DNA of 64,000 bases from Bacillota bacterium (GTDB taxonomy: Bacteria > Bacillota > Clostridia > Lachnospirales > Lachnospiraceae), in assembly GCA_023423045.1 (NCBI GenBank), contig JAFAGA010000052.1:1-64000 (forward strand), given 5' to 3'. Made by a program: the position numbers and the translations under genes. Under the pieces are notes generated by a model. The model had not been told where the DNA came from and searched no databases. It worked only from the letters and a program-made list of their open reading frames with translations. This document shows, in pieces, positions 54,777-63,385 of this stretch (positions within the stretch are counted from its first letter, which is position 1; the number at the start of each line of letters is the position of its first letter).

Positions 54777-55382
54777 CTAATACCCAAGCTTTTCATGAAT
54801 TAATATTACTTCATATTCACACCCTGTAGGTTTTCTCCATAACACGGAAAAATTTCTGCATATTCTCTGTGGGCTTTTACAGTCGTAACATTTATCCCCC
54901 CTTACCGCACATGGGGTTTTTACTCCTAAACGTTGGGCATTGAGAGGTGCCGCTATATTTCTTGCTCTATCTAAAGCCTCTTCATAATTGGAAGCTATTT
55001 TATTTTCACCAACAACTAAATAAACTTTATCATGTCCAAAACTGATTGCAGAAACACGATTGCCAGTATTATCAATATTGATGATTTCTCCTGTTTCGGC
55101 AACTCCATTTACTGAGGAAATATATATATCTGCAAGGTTTGCCTTCCTTCTTACCTCCATGGCACTCATGTTTTCAGGTAATCTCATATGCCAGTATACA
55201 TCATTATGAGACACCAGTGCATCATACAGTTTCATTTCCTCTACGGTAACTGAGCCTCCTATTCCAATCGTTCTATCACTCATTTGATTTGACAAATACT
55301 TTGTCGCTTCATCTGCATTACTAAACTCACTTACAATGTATCCGAAGCATTCGAGACTATTTTTAAGTTTTGTAAATTCCAT
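54777..55382 (-). CDS. LUD-domain protein (LutC/YkgG-like)
   Basis: A 201-residue protein of the LUD family, associated with lactate use. DRTIGIGGSVTVEEMKLY and GVAETGEIINIDNTGNRVSA are its nucleotide/cofactor-binding motifs. The C-terminal end carries a small cysteine group (CAVRGDKCYDCKSPQRIC) that could hold a metal or cluster. ATG 55382 is chosen with AGGAG upstream. It stands alone without lutA/lutB, so a lactate role is uncertain. Confidence 0.85.
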   Translation of the reverse strand: MEFTKLKNSLECFGYIVSEFSNADEATKYLSNQMSDRTIGIGGSVTVEEMKLYDALVSHNDVYWHMRLPENMSAMEVRRKANLADIYISSVNGVAETGEIINIDNTGNRVSAISFGHDKVYLVVGENKIASNYEEALDRARNIAAPLNAQRLGVKTPCAVRGDKCYDCKSPQRICRNFSVLWRKPTGCEYEVILIHEKLGY

Positions 55383-55548
55383 AATTATAACGCTCCTATT
55401 CACACTAAAATACGCCAGTATTTTCACAAATCTCGATTTATCACTCTATAAATCCAAAATCACAAGATAATTTCATAATCAATATGTTCACCAGGAAAAG
55501 AAGTCCCATGATATATGTCCTACTGGTTTGCCGTTCAAAACGGTATAC

Positions 55549-56076
55549 TTATTTTATACAAGTCGCGTATAAAAATCGCCCATAGCCTATTTCCGCCGTA
55601 TTTTTCATTAACTCACCATTTAACCATAATGCAGTATCCAAAAAGTTCCGATCTGATAATGGCCATTTAGCATACTGTTTTGATTGAAAATCTGCATCCG
55701 ATAAATTATTTAGTTTAGAAACCCATTGATCATGCAGCAATTTGATTATTTCCTTTGCTTTTTCAACACTTCCAGGCCAAGGAATATTTTCTTTTTTCAA
55801 GGTACCATCTTCAAAATTAGAATTCAATGCCGTACTCCACCAATATATGATGTGCCACATAATCCATGCGATGCTGGAAGGTCCCATCTCGTAACTTTCA
55901 GTCTCAGGCCAATCGACGCCCCAACCTTCTTCCTCCTTGTGTATTTGCAGTCCGGTGGAATTAAATGCCCAGAAAGCCTCGGTTTCATTAAGATTATCCA
56001 TATGATAAAGATAAAGTTGCCAGCACATGTCTAACTGAAATAGTATACTCTCTTTTAATTCAGAATTTTTCATCAT
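55549..56076 (-). CDS. DinB-like four-helix protein
   Basis: A 175-residue protein of the DinB/YfiT superfamily. The helical core includes SILFQLDMCWQLY, SIAWIMWHIIYWWST and AEIGYGRFLY. The His positions normally binding a metal are partly present (one in MWHI). Members include thiol transferases and stress proteins; the substrate here is unknown. ATG 56076 has AAGGAAGG five bases upstream. Confidence 0.75.
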   Translation of the reverse strand: MMKNSELKESILFQLDMCWQLYLYHMDNLNETEAFWAFNSTGLQIHKEEEGWGVDWPETESYEMGPSSIAWIMWHIIYWWSTALNSNFEDGTLKKENIPWPGSVEKAKEIIKLLHDQWVSKLNNLSDADFQSKQYAKWPLSDRNFLDTALWLNGELMKNTAEIGYGRFLYATCIK

Positions 56077-56273
56077 TATAACCTTCCTTCTATAACAAAA
56101 ACCAATATTTCCATTTTTGCTTATCATTTCTATTTGTATACAGATTTCTATTCTCCACGTTTAGGATTGGAATATCGAAACCTCAGAGAGCATCTTTCTC
56201 AGATTAAATGCATCCCAAGGCAGATGCTCCGTAATACTCAAACCTACAATCTCCGCTATCGAAGATACATCCT

Positions 56274-56687
56274 TTAGAACTCGATGCTATTTAATCTTTC
56301 AAGCCACTTCAATATGCAGCCACTCTTAAAGAAATCTAATAATGCACCATCGCAAAAGCGCTCGGCTCTGACAGCACCCATAATAAGTGCAAGCACACAC
56401 TGTGCCCTTAAATTTGAAACGTCAGCGTTCTTCATAGATTCTATACCCCATTCAAGGCCGTTGGCCTTGAGAATATCTCCATAGCGGGTAAGCTCCATAT
56501 CCTTATTACGTTCTATAAAGATGTAAACATCACTGATGAAGTTATGTATCATTTCGGAATAATCTACAAAAGGCATCTGTATCGGATGTTCCGGTGTTCC
56601 ATCGTTTTCTTTATCAATCACCCAGTCGCCAATGCGATCCGCCTGAATTGCAGGTATGTATTTTGTCAAAATATCGAATTTGCTCAT
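56274..56687 (-). CDS. DUF6508-like protein
   Basis: A 137-residue protein that I recall as DUF6508. Marks are DILTKYIPAIQADRIGDWVI, the GTPEHPIQMPFVDYS loop and the C-terminal VRAERFCDGALLDFFKSGCI helix. Function unknown. Its ATG overlaps the TGA of an upstream frame ending DDTEEDERG, so it was once second in an operon. GAGG lies directly upstream. Confidence 0.7.
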   Translation of the reverse strand: MSKFDILTKYIPAIQADRIGDWVIDKENDGTPEHPIQMPFVDYSEMIHNFISDVYIFIERNKDMELTRYGDILKANGLEWGIESMKNADVSNLRAQCVLALIMGAVRAERFCDGALLDFFKSGCILKWLERLNSIEF

Positions 56688-56841
56688 CCTCGTTCATCCT
56701 CCTCAGTATCGTCAAAGCCAAATAACATTTGGAACTTATCGACGTTATGTGGTATGAGTTATCATCATCAAATCTTACAGGTATATGACCATTATTGTAT
56801 TTAAACTTCAGCTTCTTCCCAATAGAAATACTGTAAACCAT
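56684..56841 (-). pseudogene. Remnant of a gene upstream of the DUF6508-like gene
   Basis: Two protein-like stretches lie in different frames: KLKFKYNNGHIPVRFDDDNS, and NVDKFQMLFGFDDTEEDERG ending at a TGA that overlaps the next ATG. I infer one gene broken by a frameshift and shortened at its start. Family unknown. Confidence 0.35.
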
Positions 56842-56889
56842 TTGGTTTCAATTTACAATATGAATAATAGAGAATTAAAGAGAAGTCAA

Positions 56890-56927
56890 AGCAAAATATT
56901 AGCCTGTAATCGGTCTGATTACAGGCT
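56890..56927 (-). terminator. Intrinsic terminator after the DUF3788/DUF3795 gene
   Basis: A perfect 11-bp stem AGCCTGTAATC with a 5-base loop is followed on the minus strand by AATATTTT. It lies six bases past the stop of the gene at 56933. Confidence 0.8.
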
Positions 56928-56932
56928 ATAAC

Positions 56933-57697
56933 TTAATTTCCGTATTGCTCATACACATAGGGCAGAATTACCCATGTAACATCGTCGGCAGCAATGGTAT
57001 TTGTATGGATCTCAGGTTTTAGCCCTTGATATAAATGATGTGCCTTATCACAAGGATTTTTACGACAATTTTGGCATTTATCAACGTCATTATCCGCCGC
57101 ACATTTCAATGAATCACAGTTAAAGCTTTTATCTAGTCCTCCTGTATGACAGCCATCACACAACTCCATATCATCGCCCCAATATCCCCCATCGCCTACA
57201 CCTCCCGCGTATACACGTATCAGCCGTTCTTTCAACTCCGCCCGGAACTCCTCGCTGATTGTTCCGCCGTTATAGTGCACACACAAATCGCAACGGTGCC
57301 CGCAACTGGCATAGACCGCCTGCTCTTTCGGAAACGGCTTTCGATTAGGCTTTTTCTTAATCAAAACAAGCTGCTTGACAGCTTCGAGCATATGTAAATC
57401 GGCAACGGAAATAAACATCCATTTGCCGTCATGATACGTTCTGCTGTTATCGTATATTTCCTGTAGCTTCTGCGGGAATTCATTACGCCGCGCCTCAAAT
57501 AATTCACGTTCTGCTTTTCCGAAAATAACGAGAAAATCATAATGGCCTTCGCGTATATAAATCGTCAGCACCGTTTTCCCGCCTCTGCGTAATTTCAATT
57601 CATCTTTGCCATTGCCCACTTCATCCAAAGCATACTTCCCTCGCAGAAACCGCATGGTTTCCTCACTGACCTTTTGCAATTCTGTTTTTTTGCTCAT
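56933..57697 (-). CDS. DUF3788 and DUF3795 fusion protein
   Basis: A 254-residue protein with two parts. Residues about 1-125 match DUF3788 (VSEETMRFLRGKY, TVLTIYIREGHYDFLVIFGK, DGKWMFISV). Residues about 128-225 match DUF3795, a cysteine-rich possible zinc-binding unit (CGHRCDLCVHY, CDGCHTGG, CDSLKCAA, CQNCRKNPCDKA). Function unknown. GGGGGG lies before the start. Terminated by the hairpin at 56890-56927. Confidence 0.82.
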   Translation of the reverse strand: MSKKTELQKVSEETMRFLRGKYALDEVGNGKDELKLRRGGKTVLTIYIREGHYDFLVIFGKAERELFEARRNEFPQKLQEIYDNSRTYHDGKWMFISVADLHMLEAVKQLVLIKKKPNRKPFPKEQAVYASCGHRCDLCVHYNGGTISEEFRAELKERLIRVYAGGVGDGGYWGDDMELCDGCHTGGLDKSFNCDSLKCAADNDVDKCQNCRKNPCDKAHHLYQGLKPEIHTNTIAADDVTWVILPYVYEQYGN

Positions 57698-57733
57698 GGT
57701 TGTACCCCCCTATCACCCCATTAAGGGTGCCTT

Positions 57734-57762
57734 CACCAACCGAGTTTAAAAAAGGGTTGGTG
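57734..57762 (-). terminator. Hairpin after the MerR operon
   Basis: CACCAACC and GGTTGGTG face each other across an A-rich loop, 19 bases beyond the end of the third gene of the MerR operon. The T-rich side is on the plus strand, so termination on the minus strand is only moderately supported. Confidence 0.45.
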
Positions 57763-57780
57763 TATTTTCGTATAATGTTT

Positions 57781-58329
57781 TTAAATTATTTCAAAAAGAT
57801 GTTCACATTGCTTTTTACCGTTAGAATTGATCGGTGAAGATACCGTTCCTATAAGTCGCAGCTTCACGCCGAGGCTTTTTTCAAAGCCATATTTTACATG
57901 TCCACTGCAGCAGCCGCAATAGGTAAGGGAAACAGTTGCGGGTTTTGATAATTTATTTATAATTGAGCATACGCACCTATATTTTCCGCCTTCTTCAAAA
58001 TTCCAGAATACACTCAACGTTCCATCATCATTTAATCTACAGCGAGCTGATTCATTCATATCCATTGCGTTTAGTATTTTAATGCGTTCTTCGATGGATT
58101 TGTCTTTAAGTTTTAGCATAAATTAAGCGGCAGGCTCATTCTTGTTGCAACCTTGCTCCTCCATAACGGAAAGAATATGAACTTTTGAAAGTAAATTATC
58201 CATTTGATTCACAAAGGCAATTTTTTCTTCCGGTGTTTCATCTTTACTTTCCGGAAAAACAAATTGCTCCATTACTTCCTTCGGAATACCTTTGTCAATC
58301 ATAGTCTGTTTGATTTCCAATATGTTCAT
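57781..58329 (-). pseudogene. DUF6144-like gene split by one in-frame stop
   Basis: The first part (58123-58329, start with AGGAGG) codes for 68 residues ending SVMEEQGCNKNEPAA. A TAA follows, then a Phe codon, and the reading continues in the same frame from an ATG (58119) to give LKLKDKSIEERIKIL, LNDDGTLSVFWNF and the cysteine motif SLTYCGCCSGHVKYGFEKSL. Taken together the two parts have the layout I recall for DUF6144-type proteins. A single base change to TAA explains the split. Re-initiation at 58119 is possible but no good ribosome site is seen. Confidence 0.65.
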
Positions 58330-58358
58330 AAAAAACCTCCTCCTATTAGCCCATGAGA

Positions 58359-59177
58359 TTATTCTTTTTGGCAGGCAGGGCATATAAACGTAGATGTACT
58401 GCCCGTTTTTATCGAAACTATCGTCTCACCACAGACCGGACAGGGCTGGTTTTCTTTATAGCCCACAAGGAAATTGTCCATTGTGAAGCTGCCTTTTTGC
58501 CCAAAGAAATCACTTTCATAAGCAAACGCGCCTTTTTCCCGCGAAAGGTCCAAAACCCCTGTTATGCTGTCATAAAGGAGCCTGATTTCATCCCCGTCCA
58601 TGTCCGATATTTTCTTTTGGGGATGCAGGCGGGCCCTGAATAAAATGTCATGCATATACATATTCCCGATGCCGCCGACATTCTTCTGATTCATTAAAAA
58701 AGCTTTGACCTGTGTCTTTTTTCCTTTCAGGAGAGATGAAAAATAATCAGGCGTAAATTTTTCGTCAAAAGGGTCAATCGCAATATCTTTTGTGTTGGGC
58801 TCTGATGCAAGTTCACCATCCGAAACGAGTAGAAATTTGCCGAACCACCAAAAGCGGGCGGTATAACCGCTGTCGTCACTAAAGAGAACTTTGATTTGGT
58901 ATTTGTGAGCTTCGTTCTTCTCATTATCAAAGAACAAAATATCCGCACCCATACCAAGAGATAAAAGGATATTCTCACCGTTAGAGAGCGTAGTGATAAT
59001 CCATTTCCCTCTATTCCGGATATCGTCAATTTTTGCGCCCGTGATTCGTTTTTGAAACTCATCAGACGGGATATTGGCGCATTTTTCTTGTAGCAGAGTA
59101 AGAGTTTGTATGGTCTTTCCGCGCAAGGTATCTCTCATTTGTCCTGCGAGCTTAGCGATTTCAGGTAGTTCAGCCAT
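58359..59177 (-). CDS. Fpg/Nei-family DNA glycosylase variant, no Pro2
   Basis: A 272-residue protein of the formamidopyrimidine/endonuclease VIII family, which removes oxidised bases. Family members begin M-P-E, with Pro2 as the nucleophile; this one begins MAELPE, so Ala takes the place of Pro2 while Glu3 is kept. The lysine region NRGKWII, the H2TH segment VGGIGNMYMHDIL and a zinc finger (CPVCGETI, CPACQ) are all present. The start overlaps the MerR gene end by eight bases, so the start position is firm. The activity of Ala2 variants is uncertain; a structural or altered-lyase role is possible. Confidence 0.88.
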   Translation of the reverse strand: MAELPEIAKLAGQMRDTLRGKTIQTLTLLQEKCANIPSDEFQKRITGAKIDDIRNRGKWIITTLSNGENILLSLGMGADILFFDNEKNEAHKYQIKVLFSDDSGYTARFWWFGKFLLVSDGELASEPNTKDIAIDPFDEKFTPDYFSSLLKGKKTQVKAFLMNQKNVGGIGNMYMHDILFRARLHPQKKISDMDGDEIRLLYDSITGVLDLSREKGAFAYESDFFGQKGSFTMDNFLVGYKENQPCPVCGETIVSIKTGSTSTFICPACQKE

Positions 59178-60126
59178 TTTCTTCTTTCCTTTCGTTCTTT
59201 ATTTGTATTGGAATAAATATGTCCTGTTGATATCGGTTCAACTTATTCGCTATATCCCACGGCAGAATTTCCTCAATCATATCGTAGCGTTGCAATTCTC
59301 CTTCCGCGTTAACATCAAGCTCATAATGGTCGCTCTTATTTACCCAGTCCTTCAACAGAATTAAGGTATCATCCATATCTTCCATGAAGGAACTGGCTAT
59401 GGCGAATAGCCCGCTTGGAAATTTTTCATCCGCGTACTTTGTTGTATTTTCATAATCACTTGGGATTTTCATAAGCATAATCCACTCATCGTTTGGTTCT
59501 TTGCGGTAAAAACAATTGCGCAATCCCGGACTTGGTGTGAACCCAAATTTCACAAACAGGTTCTGCATTTTATCCCCATCCAGGTTTTCTGCTTGTCCTG
59601 TTTTTAATCGTGAAGTAAGAATACGCATGGGTGGTAATCGAATAATACGAACATCATGCAGCCTTAATGCTTCACGGCTGATTTCAGACAACTTTTCAAA
59701 TGTGACAGCCTCATTTTTTTCCACTGCAGCAAGCCTTTTTTCAGTTTCTTCATGAAGTAAAGTAATGCCCGATATTTTCTTGATACCGCTCATCAGCATT
59801 TTATGCAGAAAATCATCGACAAGATGTCTTAGTTCCGATAAGGCCGAAATTTCTGTGTCAAGTGATTCAAGCTTGTCCACAAACGCTTGAATCAATGCCG
59901 CCATGTCTTCACTTTTGAATATAACGACCATATCCTTAATCGGGATTTGTAATTTGCGTAAAATAATAATCTGTTTCAATCGTTCAAGCGCGGCGGTATC
60001 ATAATAACGTTGGGCTTTGTTATCTGGATGGTTGCTCCATAAAAGCCCCATCTCCTCATAATATCTTAGTGTCCTGCTGGATATACCGTAATTTTCAACA
60101 ACTTCGTTTATTCTAATCAACTCCAA
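59170..60126 (-). CDS. MerR-family regulator with GyrI-like effector domain
   Basis: A 318-residue transcription factor. An N-terminal MerR winged helix (INEVVENYGISSRTLRYYEE) is followed by a coiled coil (about 78-125) and a C-terminal GyrI-like ligand domain. The start is TTG at 60126, with AAGGCGGTGAT upstream. It activates its own operon with the Fpg/Nei variant and the DUF6144-like gene, judging by the classic MerR promoter just upstream. The ligand is unknown; a hydrophobic drug or damage signal is typical. Confidence 0.88.
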   Translation of the reverse strand: MELIRINEVVENYGISSRTLRYYEEMGLLWSNHPDNKAQRYYDTAALERLKQIIILRKLQIPIKDMVVIFKSEDMAALIQAFVDKLESLDTEISALSELRHLVDDFLHKMLMSGIKKISGITLLHEETEKRLAAVEKNEAVTFEKLSEISREALRLHDVRIIRLPPMRILTSRLKTGQAENLDGDKMQNLFVKFGFTPSPGLRNCFYRKEPNDEWIMLMKIPSDYENTTKYADEKFPSGLFAIASSFMEDMDDTLILLKDWVNKSDHYELDVNAEGELQRYDMIEEILPWDIANKLNRYQQDIFIPIQIKNERKEENG

Positions 60127-60147
60127 AATATCACCGCCTTTTTAATT

Positions 60148-60178
60148 ATTATACAAGTTGACGCAAGGTCAATGTCAA
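60148..60178 (-). promoter_or_regulatory. MerR-type promoter and operator
   Basis: TTGACA and TATAAT are separated by 19 bases, two longer than usual, and the spacer contains the palindrome TTGAC-CTTGC-GTCAA (60158-60172). This is the exact layout of promoters twisted open by MerR activators. It precedes the merR gene by about 20 bases. Confidence 0.85.
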
Positions 60179-60769
60179 TAGTATATTTCTGAATACCTGA
60201 TAGCATAAAATGGTATAGTGAATTTTTTCAAGAACTCATACATGCTTTTCCCCGAAATTATCCTTCAAGTTCAATAAGAATTGGTTCCGCTGCTGCCGGA
60301 CCACTATACGGAGCCTTTCCGGTTGCCGCCATCTTCATGAAAAGAAACATAAAGTTTATGAATATACTTACATACTTCATATCCGATTTCTGATCACTTG
60401 AACAGGAGAAAATTTTCAACCAGTCCTAAAACAGGAATATACCAGGCTATGTTAAAACCTTCGATACCAAATAAATCTTCCACCATAAATCTATTCATCC
60501 TGTCCTCCAAAACCATTTTAACCGTATATCTGCATTTATTCTTGATAATTCATCCCACGATGCCCTGGGCAAAAAACTCTATGTCTAGTTTAAATGTACT
60601 TTGTTTCGAAAGCAATGATAAGAATAAAATAGATTATGATGAGCTAAATAGGATATAATTATTGCACCCATTGCTTTTTTTGCCATAGAAATAGCGGCTT
60701 TGAGTTCAAAACCGCTATTTAATAAAGGATATCATACTATGTAACCGCTCAAACAACGGTTATTATTAA
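60179..60769. other. Gene-less stretch with one hairpin
   Basis: About 590 bases without a supported gene. A plus-strand frame at 60398-60658 has no ribosome site and ends with IDYDELNRI, possibly a protein remnant. A hairpin with arms AAATAGCGG/CCGCTATTT (60689-60720) lies 50 bases past the end of the permease gene and may terminate it. Confidence 0.4.
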
Positions 60770-61498
60770 TCATTTGGATATCAGCATATTCTCATTATAA
60801 GAGACAGCCTTTACCGGACATGATTTTATTACATTCTCCAGCTTATCCATATCTATTGTCTCATACGATTTCACGAGCGCCTTTTTGTTTTCCATCCCGA
60901 ATAATTCGGAATAGCTCTTTGCGCAGAGAGTACACCCCATGCAGGCGTCTCGGTTGATATGAAGTCCAGCCTGTGTCAACACCTCGCCGGGCAAATCCTT
61001 ATCTTTTATCATTTTGTCTGCCAGCCACGAAAAAATGGTGATTGCAATAATGGTAAGACCCCATCGAACAACCATGAATTTAGGACCTAAAAACTTCGCT
61101 TCGTTGATGAGCATGGGAATCTTAATGACAGCCCACGAACTTAATATAATGATAATATTCCGAAGGGAGGCCCCTTTTTTATGGAGCATGACGCACATTG
61201 GAAATGCAGCATAAACCGGACCTGCTGATATACTTCCAACTACAAAGGAGAGAAAAATACCTTTCGATTTAGCGCTCTTACCCAAATACTGCATGATTTT
61301 TTCCTTTGGAACCCATATGTCTAAAAGTGCCGTAAGAACGAAGATAACCGGCATAATCATGAGCATTTCTTTAATATAATACCCGCTGCTTTTCACCGAC
61401 TCAATTCCTATTGCCGGGTTTGCAATAAACATGGTGATATAGGCTAAGGCTACAACTACCAAGAAGAGATTTTCTTTTAGCTTTTTTATCATTGTCAT
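60770..61498 (-). CDS. Permease half with fused ferredoxin-like C-terminus
   Basis: A 242-residue membrane protein. Residues about 1-175 hold five or six hydrophobic segments with SISAGPVYAAFPMCVMLHKKGA, matching the second half of ArsP-like/COG0701 permeases. The C-terminal 60 residues carry CMGCTLCAK and a distant CPVKAV, with four Cys placed as in a single 4Fe-4S ferredoxin. ATG 61498 overlaps the previous stop by four bases. It may couple transport to redox. Substrate unknown (arsenic, metals or organic anions are possible). Confidence 0.75.
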   Translation of the reverse strand: MTMIKKLKENLFLVVVALAYITMFIANPAIGIESVKSSGYYIKEMLMIMPVIFVLTALLDIWVPKEKIMQYLGKSAKSKGIFLSFVVGSISAGPVYAAFPMCVMLHKKGASLRNIIIILSSWAVIKIPMLINEAKFLGPKFMVVRWGLTIIAITIFSWLADKMIKDKDLPGEVLTQAGLHINRDACMGCTLCAKSYSELFGMENKKALVKSYETIDMDKLENVIKSCPVKAVSYNENMLISK

Positions 61499-61977
61499 AT
61501 TATCACCCCCATTACAAGTGCGATTGCAATGGCAAAAAGAAAGCTAAGTCCGTTGCGGATTGCGGTAAACTTTACTCCAAACGCTCTCCTTTCGAGGGGG
61601 AATGTGACCACGCCTACCATTGTCAGTGTCGTCAGAAAAGCAACAGACGGAATCACGCTAATTCCTGCATGGATTAGTGTGCCCACTAAGGGGAACGCAA
61701 TAAAAGCAGGAACCAGTGTGATTGTACCAAGCAGTGCTCCCCCAATTGTTGCCAACAGGACCGATTGAGTACCCAAGAAAGCAGCAACTTCTGCAGGCGG
61801 AATAAGTGTTAAAATTAGTCCGATTGCAAAAATAATGGAAAGAATGCTTACCACCATCCCTTTTCCCATTCCAAGCGCCATTTTAAGAGCCTGTTTCGTT
61901 CTTACCTTGTCTTTGGCAAGGGAAATTCCAAGAAAAATTAATGTACCACCCCATATTGCCACCGTGAAAATATCCAT
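61495..61977 (-). CDS. Permease first half (ArsP/COG0701-like)
   Basis: A 160-residue membrane protein with about five hydrophobic segments. The pattern GMGKGMVVSILSIIFAIGLI and TLVPAFIAFPLVGTL matches the first half of ArsP-type permeases. The second half is the next gene, overlapping by ATGA. This split gene pair probably assembles as one transporter. GGGAGG precedes the start. Confidence 0.72.
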   Translation of the reverse strand: MDIFTVAIWGGTLIFLGISLAKDKVRTKQALKMALGMGKGMVVSILSIIFAIGLILTLIPPAEVAAFLGTQSVLLATIGGALLGTITLVPAFIAFPLVGTLIHAGISVIPSVAFLTTLTMVGVVTFPLERRAFGVKFTAIRNGLSFLFAIAIALVMGVII

Positions 61978-62000
61978 ATGAATCCTCCCTCAAAATCAAG

Positions 62001-62315
62001 TTACTTTCCCGGTGCCGGCGCCTTGACAACAATCAGCTCCAAGATTTCATCATGTAGGTTTTTAACATTCATTTTAATTCCCTTGGGGATTTTCAAGATG
62101 GTTCCCACGGGATACTCATGGATTTCCTGTTCGTCCAAACCAATGGACAGCAAGCCTCTTATCACTGTCATGTAGACATTGGAATTGGAAAAATGCTCCG
62201 GCAGCCCTTCGCTTTTACTCAGAATCATGTGATTAAAGTTCACATTTTCATCGGCAATAACTTTTTCAATTACGTGTGTGTCATTTTGCACCATTCTAAA
62301 AGCCTGTTCAATCAC
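62001..62315 (-). CDS. Small cupin-domain protein
   Basis: A 104-residue protein of the cupin fold. It has a VNFNHMILSKSEGLPEHFSN strand pair and EIHEYPVGTILKIPKGIKM, with the single His positions of a metal site but not the full two-motif set. GTG start with AAGGAGG eight bases upstream. First gene of the permease operon, divergent from the Crp/Fnr regulator. It may sense or bind the same small molecule. Confidence 0.78.
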   Translation of the reverse strand: MIEQAFRMVQNDTHVIEKVIADENVNFNHMILSKSEGLPEHFSNSNVYMTVIRGLLSIGLDEQEIHEYPVGTILKIPKGIKMNVKNLHDEILELIVVKAPAPGK

Positions 62316-62377
62316 TTATAGTTCCTCCTTTTTCTTTTACAGATACAGATATTATAACGTTGTGATTTGCCTCGAGA

Positions 62378-62406
62378 TAGACACGTATGTTTCTTTTTGC
62401 TATAAT
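62378..62406 (+). promoter_or_regulatory. Promoter of the Crp/Fnr-type regulator
   Basis: TAGACA, 17 bases, TATAAT, with TG one base before the -10, is a near-consensus promoter. A minus-strand TATAAT at 62351-62356, for the cupin operon, lacks a -35, suggesting activation. No clear Crp or Fnr palindrome was seen. Confidence 0.6.
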
Positions 62407-62430
62407 ATTTTAGAGAGGAGTGATGTCATT

Positions 62431-63084
62431 GTGATAGAAATGATTAAGACTATACCATTGTTTGCGCAGTTATCGTCGGATATAATAAATTTGTTAATTT
62501 CAGATAATCAATTATATTTGAAGAATTATTCCAAAGGCACAACTGTTTATAATCAAAAAGACCAATGTAAGACATTTGATATGGTTATATCCGGCGGCCT
62601 TGTTGCATATTCCCTTTTAGAAAGCGGTTCGGCAATGACAATGTTTGAATTCTCCAAGGGACATATGCTGGGCGCAAATTTACTGTTTGGTGATACCCAT
62701 ACATACCCGTTTACAATATACTCTCTGTCCGATGCACAGCTTTTGCACATTACCAAGAAAGCGGTATCGAAATTTTTACACGACTATAATTTTACGATGC
62801 AATTCATCGGAATGCTATCACTTAACTCTCAGAAACTTAATGCAAAAATTACAATGGCAACTCAAAAGACCCTCAAAGAAAATCTTTTAGAATACCTTAG
62901 ACAGCAATCCATATTACAACACTCAAATGTCATTGTATTACCTATCAGCAAAAAGCAACTCGCTGATTATCTTGGTGTACAACGTCCATCTTTGTTTCGT
63001 GAACTGAAAAATCTCAAGGAGGAAGGTATATTAGATGTTTCCAATCGGACTATTTGTTTGAACAATGTTCAGAGTTTTAACTAA
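62431..63084 (+). CDS. Crp/Fnr-family regulator
   Basis: A 217-residue activator. The N-terminal cyclic-nucleotide-type barrel has no N-terminal cysteine cluster, so it is not a classical iron-sulphur Fnr. The C-terminal helix-turn-helix reads PISKKQLADYLGVQRPSLFR. GTG 62431 has GGAG ten bases upstream; ATG 62440 is the alternative. It is divergent from the cupin-permease operon, its likely target, and ends at the terminator 63222-63262. Confidence 0.88.
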   Translation: MIEMIKTIPLFAQLSSDIINLLISDNQLYLKNYSKGTTVYNQKDQCKTFDMVISGGLVAYSLLESGSAMTMFEFSKGHMLGANLLFGDTHTYPFTIYSLSDAQLLHITKKAVSKFLHDYNFTMQFIGMLSLNSQKLNAKITMATQKTLKENLLEYLRQQSILQHSNVIVLPISKKQLADYLGVQRPSLFRELKNLKEEGILDVSNRTICLNNVQSFN

Positions 63085-63221
63085 GTAGCAGACATGGCAG
63101 CTATGGTCGTCTCAAAACCCTGCCTCCTCAAATTTACTTCAAACCATCATTTTCAATACATCCAATAGACTGCCACAGAGGAGTACGCCTGGCAACTTAA
63201 AAATAGTTTTATAACGCAATC

Positions 63222-63262
63222 ATGGGCAAGTACCATCGAAAATGGTCTTACCCATAATTTTT
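63222..63262 (+). terminator. Intrinsic terminator of the Crp/Fnr-type gene
   Basis: A long hairpin with arms ATGGG-AAG-ACCAT and ATGGT-CTT-CCCAT and small bulges is followed by AATTTTTAT. The 137 bases between the stop and this hairpin hold nothing else I can support. Confidence 0.75.
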
Positions 63263-63385
63263 ATACTATGATAAGGTCACGCATACAGGTTGACTAATAT
63301 AACTCTAAATTCACGAGCCATTTTTATATTACCATCCGGCCAAACAATACTGTCGTTTTCTGATTGTTTGCTATTCATCTATTAC

